NCBI RefSeq assembly: GCF_010211745.1
Contig: NZ_PDWQ01000006.1
Span: 1 to 64,000, forward strand
Origin: Pseudoxanthomonas kalamensis DSM 18571
GTDB taxonomy: Bacteria > Pseudomonadota > Gammaproteobacteria > Xanthomonadales > Xanthomonadaceae
DNA length: 64,000 nucleotides
Direction: 5' to 3'
The notes beneath the pieces are model-generated. The model was not told where the DNA came from. It ran no database searches and worked only from the letters and a program-made list of their open reading frames with translations. The translations under genes were made by a program, and so were the position numbers. Below, in pieces: positions 23,196 through 32,383 of this stretch (within the stretch, counting starts at the first letter, position 1; each line of letters opens with the position of its first letter).

Positions 23196-24296
23196 TCAGC
23201 CGGCCGCCGCCGGCACCCGCTCGGGCCAGACCGTCTTGGCCAGCAACTCGTCGTCCCAGTCGAAGGCGAGCGCGCCGTCCTTCAGCAACAACGAGACGAA
23301 GTTGAACACGTTGCGGGCGAACATCTCGCTGGCGTGCACCGCACCCATGCTGGCCAGGTCCAGCGGACCGGCGATTGTCACCCCACCCTGTTCGACCGTC
23401 TCGCCGGGGTGGGTCAGTTCGCAGTTGCCGCCGGTCTCGGCGGCCAGGTCGACGATCACGCTGCCCGGCTTCATGCCCGCGACCATCGCCGCGCTGATGA
23501 TCTTCGGCGCCGGTCGTCCCGGCACCGCCGCGGTGCAGATCACCACGTCGATGCCCTTCAAGTGCTCGGCCAACCGACGCTGCTGTTCCGCACGTTCCTC
23601 GTCGGTCAGCTGGCGCGCGTAACCGCCTTCGCCTGCGGCGCTGACGCCGAGGTCAAGGAACCTGCCGCCGAGCGACTCGATCTGCTCGCGGGTTTCCGGG
23701 CGCACGTCGAAGCCTTCGATCTGGGCGCCGAGACGCTTGCCGGTGGCGATGGCCTGCAACCCGGCCACGCCGGCGCCGACCACCAACACCTTGGACGGCC
23801 GGATGGTGCCGGCGGCGGTGGTCAGCATCGGGAAGAAGCGCGGCGCCAGCTGGGCGGCGATCAGGGTGGCCTTGTAGCCGGCCATACCCGCCTGCGAACT
23901 CAGGATGTCCATCGCCTGCGCGCGCGTGGTCCGCGGCAGGCGCTCCAGCGGGAAGGCGACGATGCCGCGGTCGCGGATCGCCTGCGCACGCACCTCGTCG
24001 GCCTGCGGATGCAGGGCACCGACCAGCACCGCGCCCGGCTTCAGGCCGGCGATCGCCGCCGCCGATGGCGGCTGCACGCACAGCACGATGTCGGCTTCAT
24101 CCAGCGCCAACGCATCCACGACCTGCGCTCCGGCTTCGGCATAGGCAGCATCGACGAAACCGGCCGCCTGCCCGGCGCCGCGTTCCACCGCAACCGTTGC
24201 GCCTGCAACCGTCAGCTTCTTCACCGTCTCCGGCGTGGCCGCCACGCGCCGCTCGCCCGACGCTGTTTCCTTCAGTACCGCTACCCGCACTGCCAT
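23196..24296 (-). CDS. pntA: NAD(P) transhydrogenase subunit alpha part 1 (NAD-binding)
   Basis: Domain I of the transhydrogenase, which passes hydride from NADH to NADP in domain III. It is 366 aa from ATG 24296 (MAVRVAVLKETASGERRVA). Motifs are PRTTRAQAMDILSSQAGMAG and the Rossmann loop VVGAGVAGLQAIATGKRLGA. It ends before any membrane segment, as expected for a split alpha subunit. It is on the same strand as pntA2-pntB but separated from them by the 1.36-kb sigma cassette, so one uninterrupted pnt transcript would be antisense to that cassette. Confidence 0.95.
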   Translation of the reverse strand: MAVRVAVLKETASGERRVAATPETVKKLTVAGATVAVERGAGQAAGFVDAAYAEAGAQVVDALALDEADIVLCVQPPSAAAIAGLKPGAVLVGALHPQADEVRAQAIRDRGIVAFPLERLPRTTRAQAMDILSSQAGMAGYKATLIAAQLAPRFFPMLTTAAGTIRPSKVLVVGAGVAGLQAIATGKRLGAQIEGFDVRPETREQIESLGGRFLDLGVSAAGEGGYARQLTDEERAEQQRRLAEHLKGIDVVICTAAVPGRPAPKIISAAMVAGMKPGSVIVDLAAETGGNCELTHPGETVEQGGVTIAGPLDLASMGAVHASEMFARNVFNFVSLLLKDGALAFDWDDELLAKTVWPERVPAAAG

Positions 24297-24372
24297 ATCC
24301 GCCTCGCCGCATCCACGCACAGGGGGCAGATGCTAGCAAAGCCGCCGCTGCCGCAGGCGTTTTCCGGACGAA

Positions 24373-26691
24373 TCAGGCGACGGCCTTGCCGGTATCCAGG
24401 CGATCGATCACGCCCTGCATGGCGGCGTCGAAGGCGTCTTCATCCTCGTGCTTGCGTAGCCGACCCATGCGCACCATCACCGCCAGTTCTTCCGGCGAGG
24501 CCACGCAGAAACGCACGCCACGCTTGTTGACGAACAGCAGGCGCGAGGAAATCGGGCTGACCCAGGACAGCTTGCCGGCCTGGACCTTGTTGTCCTTGTC
24601 GATGAAGTCCAGCCAGGTGCCCAGCGGCAGGTGGCGGAAATGGTCGGCGTCGGTGCTGTCGAACTCGTCGAGCAGATCGGTGCCGCCGACCAGCTGGATG
24701 ACCGTGCTGTCCTCGCTCTGCGCCGGGCGCGGCAAGGCCACCTGCGGCAGTTCCGGCAGCCGCTTCTCCAGGTCCGGACGCGAAGCCGCCACCGCCTGCA
24801 GAGTGTCGTGCAGCGCATCGATGGCGGTGCTGGCCGCATCGGCGTTCATGCCGACGCTGGCGAACACCTTCTGCAGCTGCGGGCGCCAGGCCTGCAACCA
24901 CGGCTTGCCGACGAACTGCATCTGCGCCTCGCCCAGTTCCTGCAGGACACCATCGGCCAGGGCCAGCGATTCGGCCAGGGTCGGGCCGTCCTCGCCCTCG
25001 CGCAGCACCGCCATCGCCGCATGGTGGGCCCAGGGCTGGCGCAGGAATTCCTCGATCGCCCCCGGCAGCCTGCGCCCGTCCAGGCGCGCGCCGAGTTCGC
25101 TGTCGATCCGGGCGCGCGCGGCCTCCAGTTTCTCCTGCCCGCGCTGGATCTCGGTCGCGCGCCGTTCGGCGATCTCGATCCGGCGCCGGTGCTGGGCCAG
25201 GAAGTCGCGGAATTCCTCTTCCAGCATCATGAAGATGGCCAGGTTCTCGTTGAACTCGGCCACCAGCCGGTCGACGACCTCTTCGACCTTGGCCATCAGC
25301 GTGCGTTCGGCGGCGCTCTCGCCACTGTTGCCTTCGCAGGCCTCGGCCAGCGCGTTCAGCAGGCGCCGCGCCGGATGGGTCTTCTGCACGAACATGCGCC
25401 GGTCCAGCAGCGCGACTTTGACGAACGGCACCACCAGCCGACCGATCAGTTCGCGCGGCCGGCCCTCGAGGTCGCGCTCGTCCATCATCACGTCGAACAG
25501 CATGCCGACCAGGTCGATGGCATCCTCGTCCAGCGGCGCCAGCTTGGTCGCCGACGTGTCCATTCCAATCTTGCTCGCGCTGTTCAGCACTTCGTTCTTG
25601 AGCCGCTGCGACAGCGATTCGCTGGTGTCGCCGATCGCCGCGCGCAAGGTGGCGCTGGGCGCGGACTGCAACAGCGACAGCACCGACATCATCTCGGTCT
25701 GCGACATCGCCCGTTGCTGCGCCACGTCCTCCACGACCGGTGCATGGCTGCCGCGCGACTCCTGCAGCAGCTGGTGCAGGGCCTGCAGCAGCAGGTCCTG
25801 CGCTTCGTTGCCACCGACCACGGCCGACGGGGGCGCGCCGACGGCAGTCGAGCTGCCTTCGGCATGGGCATCGCGGAAGGCGGCGATGCGGCTGTGGAAG
25901 CGTTCGGCCCACATCGGCGCGAACATCTCCTCGGCCGTGGCCTCGGCATAACCGCCCCCGGCGTCGGCATCAGCATCCTCGGGCTCGCCGGCCGGCGCCG
26001 GCATCGACGCGGCCCGCGATACCCGCCGCTGCGCCGCCGGCATTTCCGGGATCACGCCGGCCTTCTCCAGCCGGCGGTCGAACTCCTCGTAGTAGCGGCC
26101 CATGCCGGGCACCAGCAGGCGCTCGCACAGCTTGACCACCACCAGCCGGACCTCGAGCATCAGCTCGCAGGTGGCGAACGCTTCCTGCACGGCCTGGCCG
26201 ACGTGGCCGGGGCCGATCGGATTCTGCTGCGCATCCAGTTCGGACAGTCCGGCGATCCATGCCAGCCGCCGGTCCAGCCTCGCCAGCACCGGCTTGTGTT
26301 CGCGCTGGATCACGCTGGCCAGATTGTGCGCGGCCAGTCGCGATTCCAAGTCCTGCTCGGACACCAGGCTCAGGTCCTGGCTGTCCGCGGTCGCGGTCTG
26401 AACGCTGTCGATCGACAGCGGCTGCCCGGACTCCAGCGCGGCCCAGGCCCTGCGCAGGTGCTCGTCGAAACGGGAGGCGATCTCGTCGCGGCGGCGGCGC
26501 AGTTCGCGCATGCCGTCGAGGAAGTGCATCTGGTTGGGGCCGGCACGCTCGGCGCGGTCGAACAGCGCGTCGTCGAAGCGCCCCAGCGAGGCGACGAACA
26601 GGCTGGTCAACGGCGAAATCGCGCCCTCGCGCGCCCACTCGAGAATCCTCGGGTCGCGGCGATCCGTGACGGCGGCTGTCTGGTCCGGCAT
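24373..26691 (-). CDS. DUF1631 protein, paralogue 1
   Basis: A 772-aa mostly helical cytoplasmic protein of the DUF1631 family, function unknown. The ATG at 26691 follows GGGGGGAG at good distance. A conserved block around 410-450 reads VKVALLDRRMFVQKTHPARR and LLNALAEACEGNSGES. The C-terminal 90 residues (WLDFIDKDNKVQAGKLSW, then VSPISSRLLFVNKRGVRFCV) are the part most similar to the second paralogue. That tail has the beta-rich look of PilZ-type domains, which is inference. Coiled-coil-like Glu/Arg helices precede the tail. Confidence 0.88.
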   Translation of the reverse strand: MPDQTAAVTDRRDPRILEWAREGAISPLTSLFVASLGRFDDALFDRAERAGPNQMHFLDGMRELRRRRDEIASRFDEHLRRAWAALESGQPLSIDSVQTATADSQDLSLVSEQDLESRLAAHNLASVIQREHKPVLARLDRRLAWIAGLSELDAQQNPIGPGHVGQAVQEAFATCELMLEVRLVVVKLCERLLVPGMGRYYEEFDRRLEKAGVIPEMPAAQRRVSRAASMPAPAGEPEDADADAGGGYAEATAEEMFAPMWAERFHSRIAAFRDAHAEGSSTAVGAPPSAVVGGNEAQDLLLQALHQLLQESRGSHAPVVEDVAQQRAMSQTEMMSVLSLLQSAPSATLRAAIGDTSESLSQRLKNEVLNSASKIGMDTSATKLAPLDEDAIDLVGMLFDVMMDERDLEGRPRELIGRLVVPFVKVALLDRRMFVQKTHPARRLLNALAEACEGNSGESAAERTLMAKVEEVVDRLVAEFNENLAIFMMLEEEFRDFLAQHRRRIEIAERRATEIQRGQEKLEAARARIDSELGARLDGRRLPGAIEEFLRQPWAHHAAMAVLREGEDGPTLAESLALADGVLQELGEAQMQFVGKPWLQAWRPQLQKVFASVGMNADAASTAIDALHDTLQAVAASRPDLEKRLPELPQVALPRPAQSEDSTVIQLVGGTDLLDEFDSTDADHFRHLPLGTWLDFIDKDNKVQAGKLSWVSPISSRLLFVNKRGVRFCVASPEELAVMVRMGRLRKHEDEDAFDAAMQGVIDRLDTGKAVA

Positions 26692-26849
26692 GCGCAAGGC
26701 TCCCCCCTGCGGATGAACTCGTGTCGCCCGGGCCGAACCACAACCCGGTACCCGGGCATTCTATGGAGTTTTGCAGTGCAATATCCGTGATCGGATGGGC
26801 AGTTCGGCGCTCTCCCGGCATTCCGATACGAGCTGTAACGCGGATTCGG

Positions 26850-29048
26850 TCAGGCAGCGTCCAGGCGATCGACCACGCCCTGCATGGCGCTGTAGAAGGC
26901 GTCCTCGTCGCGATGCTGGCGGACCCGCTGCAGCTTGGCCAGCGCCGCCAGCTCCTCGGGCGAGGCGACGCAGATGCGCGCGCCGGTGCGGCTGACGAAC
27001 ATCCGCTTGGACGAGATCGGGCTGATCCACGACAGCTTGCCGGCCTGCACGCGGTTGTTGCGGTCGACGAAGTCCAGCCAGCTCCCCAGCGGCAACTGGC
27101 TGAAGTACTCGGCGGTGACCGTGTCGATCTCGACCTCGGCCCGGGCGTCGGCTTCCAGGCTGCCTTCGACCGGCGCGGGTGCGGGCGCCTCCGCGCTCAG
27201 TTGCTGCACCGTCGCGGCGGCGTCGGCCGATGCCGCCGAGCCGAGTTCGGCCACCAGCCGGGCCTTGATGTCGCGGATATCGGCCGGATTGCGGCCCTGC
27301 GCGATCCATGCCGGCTGCAACCAGTCCAGCATCGCCTGCCAACCGCCGGCGTCTTCGGCGCCCTTGACCGAGCCCTGCGCCTGCAGCAGGCCATCCAGCA
27401 GGGTCGTTCCGGCCTGCGCGCGCCCGCGCGCCTGCATGCCCGCCGCGTACGGCACCCAGTCGTCCAGCAGGCACTGCATCAGCGGCAACGGCAGGCTGCG
27501 CCCGGCCAGCTTCTGCTGCAGAAGTTCGCGTGCCCAGGCCTGCGCGTTCAGGGTCGCCTCGGCCAGACGCTCGCGTTCGGCCGTTTCGCGTTCGATTTCT
27601 TCCGTCTCGGCACGATAATCGGCGTAACTGGCATTGAAGTCGGCGCGCAATCCGCGGAACACCGCCTGACTCTCGTCGAACTGCTCGATCAGCCGGCTGA
27701 TGGTCTGCTCGACCTGTTTCAGCACGTCCTGTTCCGGCGCGGTCTGGCCGCTGTTGCCGTCGCAGGCGTCGACCAGGATGTTCAGCAGCCGCCGCGCCGG
27801 ATGGGTCGACTGCAGGAACAGTTGCCGATCCTGCAACGCGACCTTGGCCAGTGGCGCCATCAGCTTGCCCAGCAGCAATTGCTGGCGCGGTTCCAACTGG
27901 CTTTCCTCGAAGATCACCTGGAACAGCATGCCGACCAGGTCAATGATGTTCTCGTCCTCGGCCGACAGCCGCACCGCGCCCGGTTCCACCCCGAGCCGGG
28001 TCACGGTCTGCAACAGTTCCTGCTTGAAGTGTTCCAGCAGGTGCTCCAGCGGCTGCATCATCGCCGCCAGCACCGGTTCCGGCGCGATCTGCATCAGGGT
28101 CAACGCGGAGACCAGTTCACGCTGGCCCAGCACGTTCTGCGGGCCGCGCGCGGTCACCAGCGTGCGTTCGCCGGCCTGTTCGCGCAGTCCGCGCGATTCC
28201 TCCAGCAGGGCATGCAGTTCCGGCGGCAGGGTGGGCGCCTTGTCCGCGTCGGCAGCCGGCTTGGCCGAACCGGGGGCGCCGACCACGCCCTCCCATTCGA
28301 CGAAGAACCGGGTCAGCCAGTCCGGTTCGGGTTCCTGGGTCTCCTCGGAACTGGGGATGGCGCTACCGCGCCGGCTGCGCGCGGTCAGGCTGTCGGGATT
28401 GCCGAATTCGCGGACCAGGCAACTCAACACCGTTTCGTAGATCGGTCCGAGCAGTTCGACCAGATCGCGTTCGCAGCACTCGACCATCAGCCGCCGCACC
28501 GGGCCGGGCACGTCGATCACGACGAAGGCGCGGTACACGGCCATGGCGATCTGCAGCGGCGAGAACGGGTGGCCTTCGGCATGGATGCGCAGGCCGGGAT
28601 CGACCCAGCTCAGATAGCCGTTCAGCGCCAGCAGCTCGGACTTCCACTCGCGCGCCAGCGATTCGGCCAGGTGCCCGGTCGCCAGTTGCACTTCCAGCTG
28701 GTCGTTCTGCACCAGTCCCAGATCCGACGCCTCGTCGTCGAACGCCAGTTGGGTCGGCAGCGCCTCGCCGGATTCGAGCGCCTGCCAGGCGCGCACCAGA
28801 TGGGTCCGGTACGCGGCCAGCATGGCGTCGCGGCGCTGGCGCACGGCGAACAGGCCTTCCTGGACCGGGCCACGGTCCATCTCCAGACGCTCGGCGCGCT
28901 CCAGCACGCTCTCGCGCAGGCCGTCGATGACATCGGTGAACGCATCCTGCAACGGCGGCAGCACCGTCTCCCTGAGCAGGGTCAGCAGACGCTGGTTCGA
29001 GCTGTCCGGTTTGTCGGGCGATACATTCGACGGCACGTAAGCAGACAT
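26850..29048 (-). CDS. DUF1631 protein, paralogue 2
   Basis: A 732-aa DUF1631 protein directly upstream of paralogue 1 on the same strand, with a 158-nt gap. Shared blocks include VALQDRQLFLQSTHPARRLL, LVDACDGNSGQT and the C-terminal SWLDFVDRNNRVQAGKLSWI, then SPISSKRMFVSRTGARIC. The N-terminal and central parts have diverged, so this is an old duplication rather than a recent repeat. Function is unknown; the gap between the paralogues holds no gene. Confidence 0.87.
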   Translation of the reverse strand: MSAYVPSNVSPDKPDSSNQRLLTLLRETVLPPLQDAFTDVIDGLRESVLERAERLEMDRGPVQEGLFAVRQRRDAMLAAYRTHLVRAWQALESGEALPTQLAFDDEASDLGLVQNDQLEVQLATGHLAESLAREWKSELLALNGYLSWVDPGLRIHAEGHPFSPLQIAMAVYRAFVVIDVPGPVRRLMVECCERDLVELLGPIYETVLSCLVREFGNPDSLTARSRRGSAIPSSEETQEPEPDWLTRFFVEWEGVVGAPGSAKPAADADKAPTLPPELHALLEESRGLREQAGERTLVTARGPQNVLGQRELVSALTLMQIAPEPVLAAMMQPLEHLLEHFKQELLQTVTRLGVEPGAVRLSAEDENIIDLVGMLFQVIFEESQLEPRQQLLLGKLMAPLAKVALQDRQLFLQSTHPARRLLNILVDACDGNSGQTAPEQDVLKQVEQTISRLIEQFDESQAVFRGLRADFNASYADYRAETEEIERETAERERLAEATLNAQAWARELLQQKLAGRSLPLPLMQCLLDDWVPYAAGMQARGRAQAGTTLLDGLLQAQGSVKGAEDAGGWQAMLDWLQPAWIAQGRNPADIRDIKARLVAELGSAASADAAATVQQLSAEAPAPAPVEGSLEADARAEVEIDTVTAEYFSQLPLGSWLDFVDRNNRVQAGKLSWISPISSKRMFVSRTGARICVASPEELAALAKLQRVRQHRDEDAFYSAMQGVVDRLDAA

Positions 29049-29182
29049 CCTGTGGCTTGGGGACGGCGCAAATCGGCGACGCTACACTGTGGCATCCAGC
29101 CCGGTAGCCCGTCGTGAGCGTGGCGCAATTTGCCGGCCTTCACAAGCAAAGTGTGACCGAAACAGAACAATACCGCCCCCGC

Positions 29183-29770
29183 ATGACGACTGACGACCCC
29201 CTGCACTTCCTGCTCGCCCGGCGTTCCGTGCCTTCCCGCCAGCTCGGCGAGCCCGGCCCCGACCACGCCACCCTGCAGCGCATGCTGCAGGCCGCCGTGC
29301 GGGTGCCGGACCACGGCAAGCTGGTGCCGTTCCGCTTGCTGGCCATCGCCGGCGACGACCGCCTGGCGCTGGGCGAATTCCTGGCCGCGCGCAGCCTGCA
29401 ACGCGATCCGCAGGCGCCGACGGCGGCGGTGGAAAAGGACCGCCAGCGGTTCTCGTTCGCCCCGCTGATCGTGGCCGTGGTCGCCCGCTCGGTTGCCCAT
29501 CCCAAGGTTCCCGAGCAGGAACAGTGGCTGACCGCCGGCAGCGTCTGCTTCGCTCTGCTGCAGGCGGCGCAGGCGCTGGGTTACGGCGCGCAATGGCTGA
29601 CCGGCTGGGCCGCCACCGACCCCGCCGTGCTGCATCACCTCGGGCTGGCCGAAGACGAGGGCATCGCCGGCTTCATCCATATCGGCACGCCGAAGCTGGA
29701 GGCCCCGGAACGCGACCGCCCGGACCCGGCGACCCTGTTGCAATGGTGGGACGGGGGCGCGGCGGCGTGA
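29183..29770 (+). CDS. Nitroreductase family protein (YdjA-like)
   Basis: A 195-aa FMN-dependent nitroreductase-fold protein. Key segments are LLARRSVPSRQLGEPGP (FMN-phosphate Arg/Ser), AVRVPDHGKLVPFRLL and LQAAQALGYGAQWLTGW. The minimal size, with a short helical insertion, fits YdjA of E. coli. An in-frame GTG at 29114 would add 23 residues not seen in the family, so I start at MTTDDPLHF. It is divergent from the DUF1631 genes and close to the exonuclease gene downstream. Confidence 0.88.
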   Translation: MTTDDPLHFLLARRSVPSRQLGEPGPDHATLQRMLQAAVRVPDHGKLVPFRLLAIAGDDRLALGEFLAARSLQRDPQAPTAAVEKDRQRFSFAPLIVAVVARSVAHPKVPEQEQWLTAGSVCFALLQAAQALGYGAQWLTGWAATDPAVLHHLGLAEDEGIAGFIHIGTPKLEAPERDRPDPATLLQWWDGGAAA

Positions 29771-29789
29771 GGCGCATGCGCAGGCCCGC

Positions 29790-30698
29790 ATGACCGCGAA
29801 ACCGTCCCTGCACCTGGTCGATGCCAGCCTGTACGTGTTCCGGGCCTGGCACTCGATGCCCGACCAGTTCCACGATGCCGAGGGCTGGCCGACCAATGCG
29901 GTGCACGGTTTCGCCCGCTTCCTGCTCGAACTGCTGGAACGCGAGCGGCCGCGGCACATCGCGATCGCCTTCGACGAGGCGCTGGACAGCTGCTTCCGCA
30001 ATCGCCTGTACCCGGACTACAAGGCCAACCGCGAGCCGGCGCCGGACGAACTGCGCCGCCAGTTCGCCCACTGCAAAGCACTGTCCGCGGCACTGGGGCT
30101 GAACGTGCTGGCGCACGGCGAATACGAAGCCGACGACCTGATCGGCTCGGCCCTGCACGCCGCGCGGCCGCGCGGTTTTCGCGGGGTGATCGTCTCGGCC
30201 GACAAGGACCTGTCGCAGCTGCTGCACGAACACGACGAGCAATGGGATTTCGCCCGCGGCCAGCGCTGGGGCGCGGACGGGGTGAAGGCGCGCCACGGCG
30301 TGCACGCGCACCAGATCGCCGATTACCTGGCGCTGTGCGGCGACGCCATCGACAATATCCCCGGTATTCCCGGCATCGGCAGCAAGTCGGCCGCGGTGCT
30401 GCTGGCGCACTTCGGCGACCTCGACAGCCTGCTGGCGCGCGCCGACGAGGTCGCCTTCCTGCGCCTGCGCGGCGCCGCGCAGATGGCCGTACGTCTGCGC
30501 GAGCAGCGCGAACAGGCCCTGTTGTGGCGGCAGCTGACCACCATCGCCCTCGACGCGCCGCTGGACGGGGTCGAAGACGACTTCGCCCGCGCCGACGCCG
30601 ATGCCGACATGCTCGACGCACTGGCCGAGGCCCTGCGCTTCGGCCCGATGACCCGGCGCCGCTTGCGCCAGGCCGCCGGGCTCGAACCGGCCGGCTGA
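29790..30698 (+). CDS. 5'-3' exonuclease (FEN/ExoIX-like)
   Basis: A 302-aa protein similar to the 5'-nuclease domain of DNA polymerase I but free-standing. The metal-binding acidic set is visible: LVDASLYVFRAW, AFDEALDSCFRNRLYPDYKA, YEADDLIGS, VSADKDLSQLL. The helix-hairpin-helix/H3TH motif is DAIDNIPGIPGIGSKSAAVL. All the conserved Asp/Glu residues I can judge are present, so it looks catalytically complete, unlike E. coli Xni, which lacks some. It follows the nitroreductase by 19 nt. Confidence 0.9.
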   Translation: MTAKPSLHLVDASLYVFRAWHSMPDQFHDAEGWPTNAVHGFARFLLELLERERPRHIAIAFDEALDSCFRNRLYPDYKANREPAPDELRRQFAHCKALSAALGLNVLAHGEYEADDLIGSALHAARPRGFRGVIVSADKDLSQLLHEHDEQWDFARGQRWGADGVKARHGVHAHQIADYLALCGDAIDNIPGIPGIGSKSAAVLLAHFGDLDSLLARADEVAFLRLRGAAQMAVRLREQREQALLWRQLTTIALDAPLDGVEDDFARADADADMLDALAEALRFGPMTRRRLRQAAGLEPAG

Positions 30699-30746
30699 GT
30701 CGCACGACCACGTTCACCTGATTCGCATTTCACGGACCGCCACGCC

Positions 30747-31304
30747 ATGGACAACCGCAAGACCACCGCGCCACACACCGTTTTCGAGGGCAAGTACCTG
30801 CGCATGGTCGTGCGCGGCAACTGGGAATACTGCGAGCGCACCCATGCCGGCGGGCTGGCCGCGATCATCATCGCGGTCACCCCAGACGACAAGGTGGTGT
30901 TCGTCGAACAGTTCCGGGTGCCGCTGCAGGCGCCGACCATCGAGATGCCGGCCGGGCTGGTCGGCGACATCCACGCCGGCGAATCGATCGAAGTCTCGGC
31001 GATCCGCGAGCTGGAGGAGGAAACCGGCTGGACCGCCGAACAGGCCGAAGTGCTGCTGATCGGACCGACCTCCTCGGGCAGCAGCAGCGAGAAGATCGCC
31101 TTCGTCCGCGCCAACGGGCTGCGCAAGGTCGGTCCGGGCGGCGGCGACGGTGACGAAAACATCACCGTGCATGAAATCCCGCGCGCGCAGGCCGCCGCCT
31201 GGCTGGTGCAGAAGCTTGGCGAAGGCTACGAGCTGGACGCCAAGCTGTGGGCCGGACTGTGGATGATCGAGCACAACCTGGACGGCAGTCGCCGCCAGGC
31301 TTAA
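30747..31304 (+). CDS. Nudix hydrolase (ADP-ribose pyrophosphatase type)
   Basis: A 185-aa Nudix enzyme. The catalytic helix is ESIEVSAIRELEEETGW, matching E-x7-R-E-x-x-E-E-x-G. The loop before it, PAGLVGDIHAGE, puts eight residues between the Gly and the Glu instead of the usual five, so the box has a three-residue insertion. The upstream VFVEQFRVPLQAPTIEMPAG is typical of ADP-sugar pyrophosphatases (NudF/NudE-like). The exact substrate is not determined. Confidence 0.88.
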   Translation: MDNRKTTAPHTVFEGKYLRMVVRGNWEYCERTHAGGLAAIIIAVTPDDKVVFVEQFRVPLQAPTIEMPAGLVGDIHAGESIEVSAIRELEEETGWTAEQAEVLLIGPTSSGSSSEKIAFVRANGLRKVGPGGGDGDENITVHEIPRAQAAAWLVQKLGEGYELDAKLWAGLWMIEHNLDGSRRQA

Positions 31305-31391
31305 TCGCGGCTGAGTCGTTCCGCTCAGGCGGTCATCGCAACTGCCACTGATGCGTTTCCTGCGTGCCCCCCGCCCGCCGGAGTCCCTGTC

Positions 31392-32123
31392 TTGACCTTC
31401 TCCCGACTCAGCTTGACCTTGCTGGCCCTGCTGGCCGTGTCCTCCCCCTCATCGGCCCAGGAGAGCGCCGCGTCCGCCTCCGGACAATGGCAGCCCGACA
31501 GCAAGCAGAATGACAAGTTGTTCAAGGAAGCGGAGAAAGCCTTCAAGAAGGCTGCAAAGGAAATGCAGCCTCCCGAAGGCAGGCAGGGCGGTCCACCCCC
31601 TAGAGGTGGACCCGGCGGGGACCGGGGTGGCGGCGGTGGCCCGCCTCCCAATGGCGGCGGCATGGGCGGTGCGCCCGGCGGCGGTGCAGGCGGTCCTCCC
31701 GGCGGTGGCCCGCCCCCGGGCGGCGGACGGCGTGCGAAACCCAGCTTGTCGGGCCTGCTGCCGGCCGAGCTGGCATTCGCCGCGCCAAGCCAGGACAGCC
31801 TGATCCTGCAACGCATGCGCCAAGCCATGGTGTTCGGCCGTGGTGAAAGCGCAAGCGTGGTCATTGTCCCGTTCGAAGACCAGACCGCGCTGGGCAATGG
31901 CGTCACGGTGAAAATGACCGAGACCGATGGACAGCCCGAATTGCAGGCAACTACGCCGAACGGACTGCTGGTGAGCTACCGCTACCAGATCGACACCGAC
32001 GGCACCCTGCGCGTGCACATCAACATTTCCGGCGGTCCGATGCCACGCGGCGGTTTCGAACTGGAACGCGTCTACCGGCGGATGCAGGTCGACGTGTCGG
32101 CACCGGAACGGGCCGGCGGCTGA
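31392..32123 (+). CDS. Secreted Gly/Pro-rich protein of unknown function
   Basis: A 243-aa protein from a TTG start at 31392, with GGAG upstream. A signal peptide (LTLLALLAVSSPSSA) is followed by a Lys-rich helix (DKLFKEAEKAFKKAAKEM), then a 50-residue Gly/Pro linker (about 67-115), then a beta-rich C-terminal domain of about 120 residues (VVIVPFEDQTALGNGVTVKM, GLLVSYRYQIDTDGTLRVHI). I recognise no family. The linker and export signal suggest a periplasmic or surface protein. The Gly-rich stretch makes long open frames on the other strand, which I do not call. Confidence 0.7.
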   Translation: MTFSRLSLTLLALLAVSSPSSAQESAASASGQWQPDSKQNDKLFKEAEKAFKKAAKEMQPPEGRQGGPPPRGGPGGDRGGGGGPPPNGGGMGGAPGGGAGGPPGGGPPPGGGRRAKPSLSGLLPAELAFAAPSQDSLILQRMRQAMVFGRGESASVVIVPFEDQTALGNGVTVKMTETDGQPELQATTPNGLLVSYRYQIDTDGTLRVHINISGGPMPRGGFELERVYRRMQVDVSAPERAGG

Positions 32124-32145
32124 ACCCGAATCGCGCCGACCCGGA

Positions 32146-32376
32146 TCAGGCCTTCTTCAGGAACTCGGTCCGCAACACCAGGCCTTTGACCTTGTCGGCG
32201 TTGCACTCGATCAGATCCTCGTCGTCGGTCAGGCGGATGTTCTTGACCAGGGTGCCGCGCTTGAGCGTGACCGAGGTGCCCTTGACCTTCAGGTCCTTGA
32301 TCACGGTGACCGAATCACCGTTCTGCAGCACGTTACCGTTGCTGTCCTTGACCACGATTTCGTCTTCGTCCGACAT
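32146..32376 (-). CDS. PhnA/YjdM C-terminal-domain protein
   Basis: A 76-aa protein with the PhnA core VVKDSNGNVLQNGDSVTVIK and LKVKGTSVTLKRGTLVKNI. E. coli YjdM (PhnA) is about 111 aa with an N-terminal zinc ribbon, which is absent here; short forms like this are common. The older link to phosphonate use is not supported for the family. A ribosome-binding site GGAGACGG precedes the ATG. It lies downstream of pip on the same strand, separated by a GC palindrome. Confidence 0.88.
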   Translation of the reverse strand: MSDEDEIVVKDSNGNVLQNGDSVTVIKDLKVKGTSVTLKRGTLVKNIRLTDDEDLIECNADKVKGLVLRTEFLKKA

Positions 32377-32383
32377 GCCGTCT

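Noticed and set aside
24631-29117. Plus-strand frames of 719 and 798 codons
   Set aside because: Shadows of the two DUF1631 genes: His/Gln/Arg-rich with no domain signal.
31325-32018. Minus-strand frames rich in Pro/Gly opposite the Gly-rich gene
   Set aside because: Produced by the GGN/CCN repeats of the plus-strand linker; no start signal or domain.
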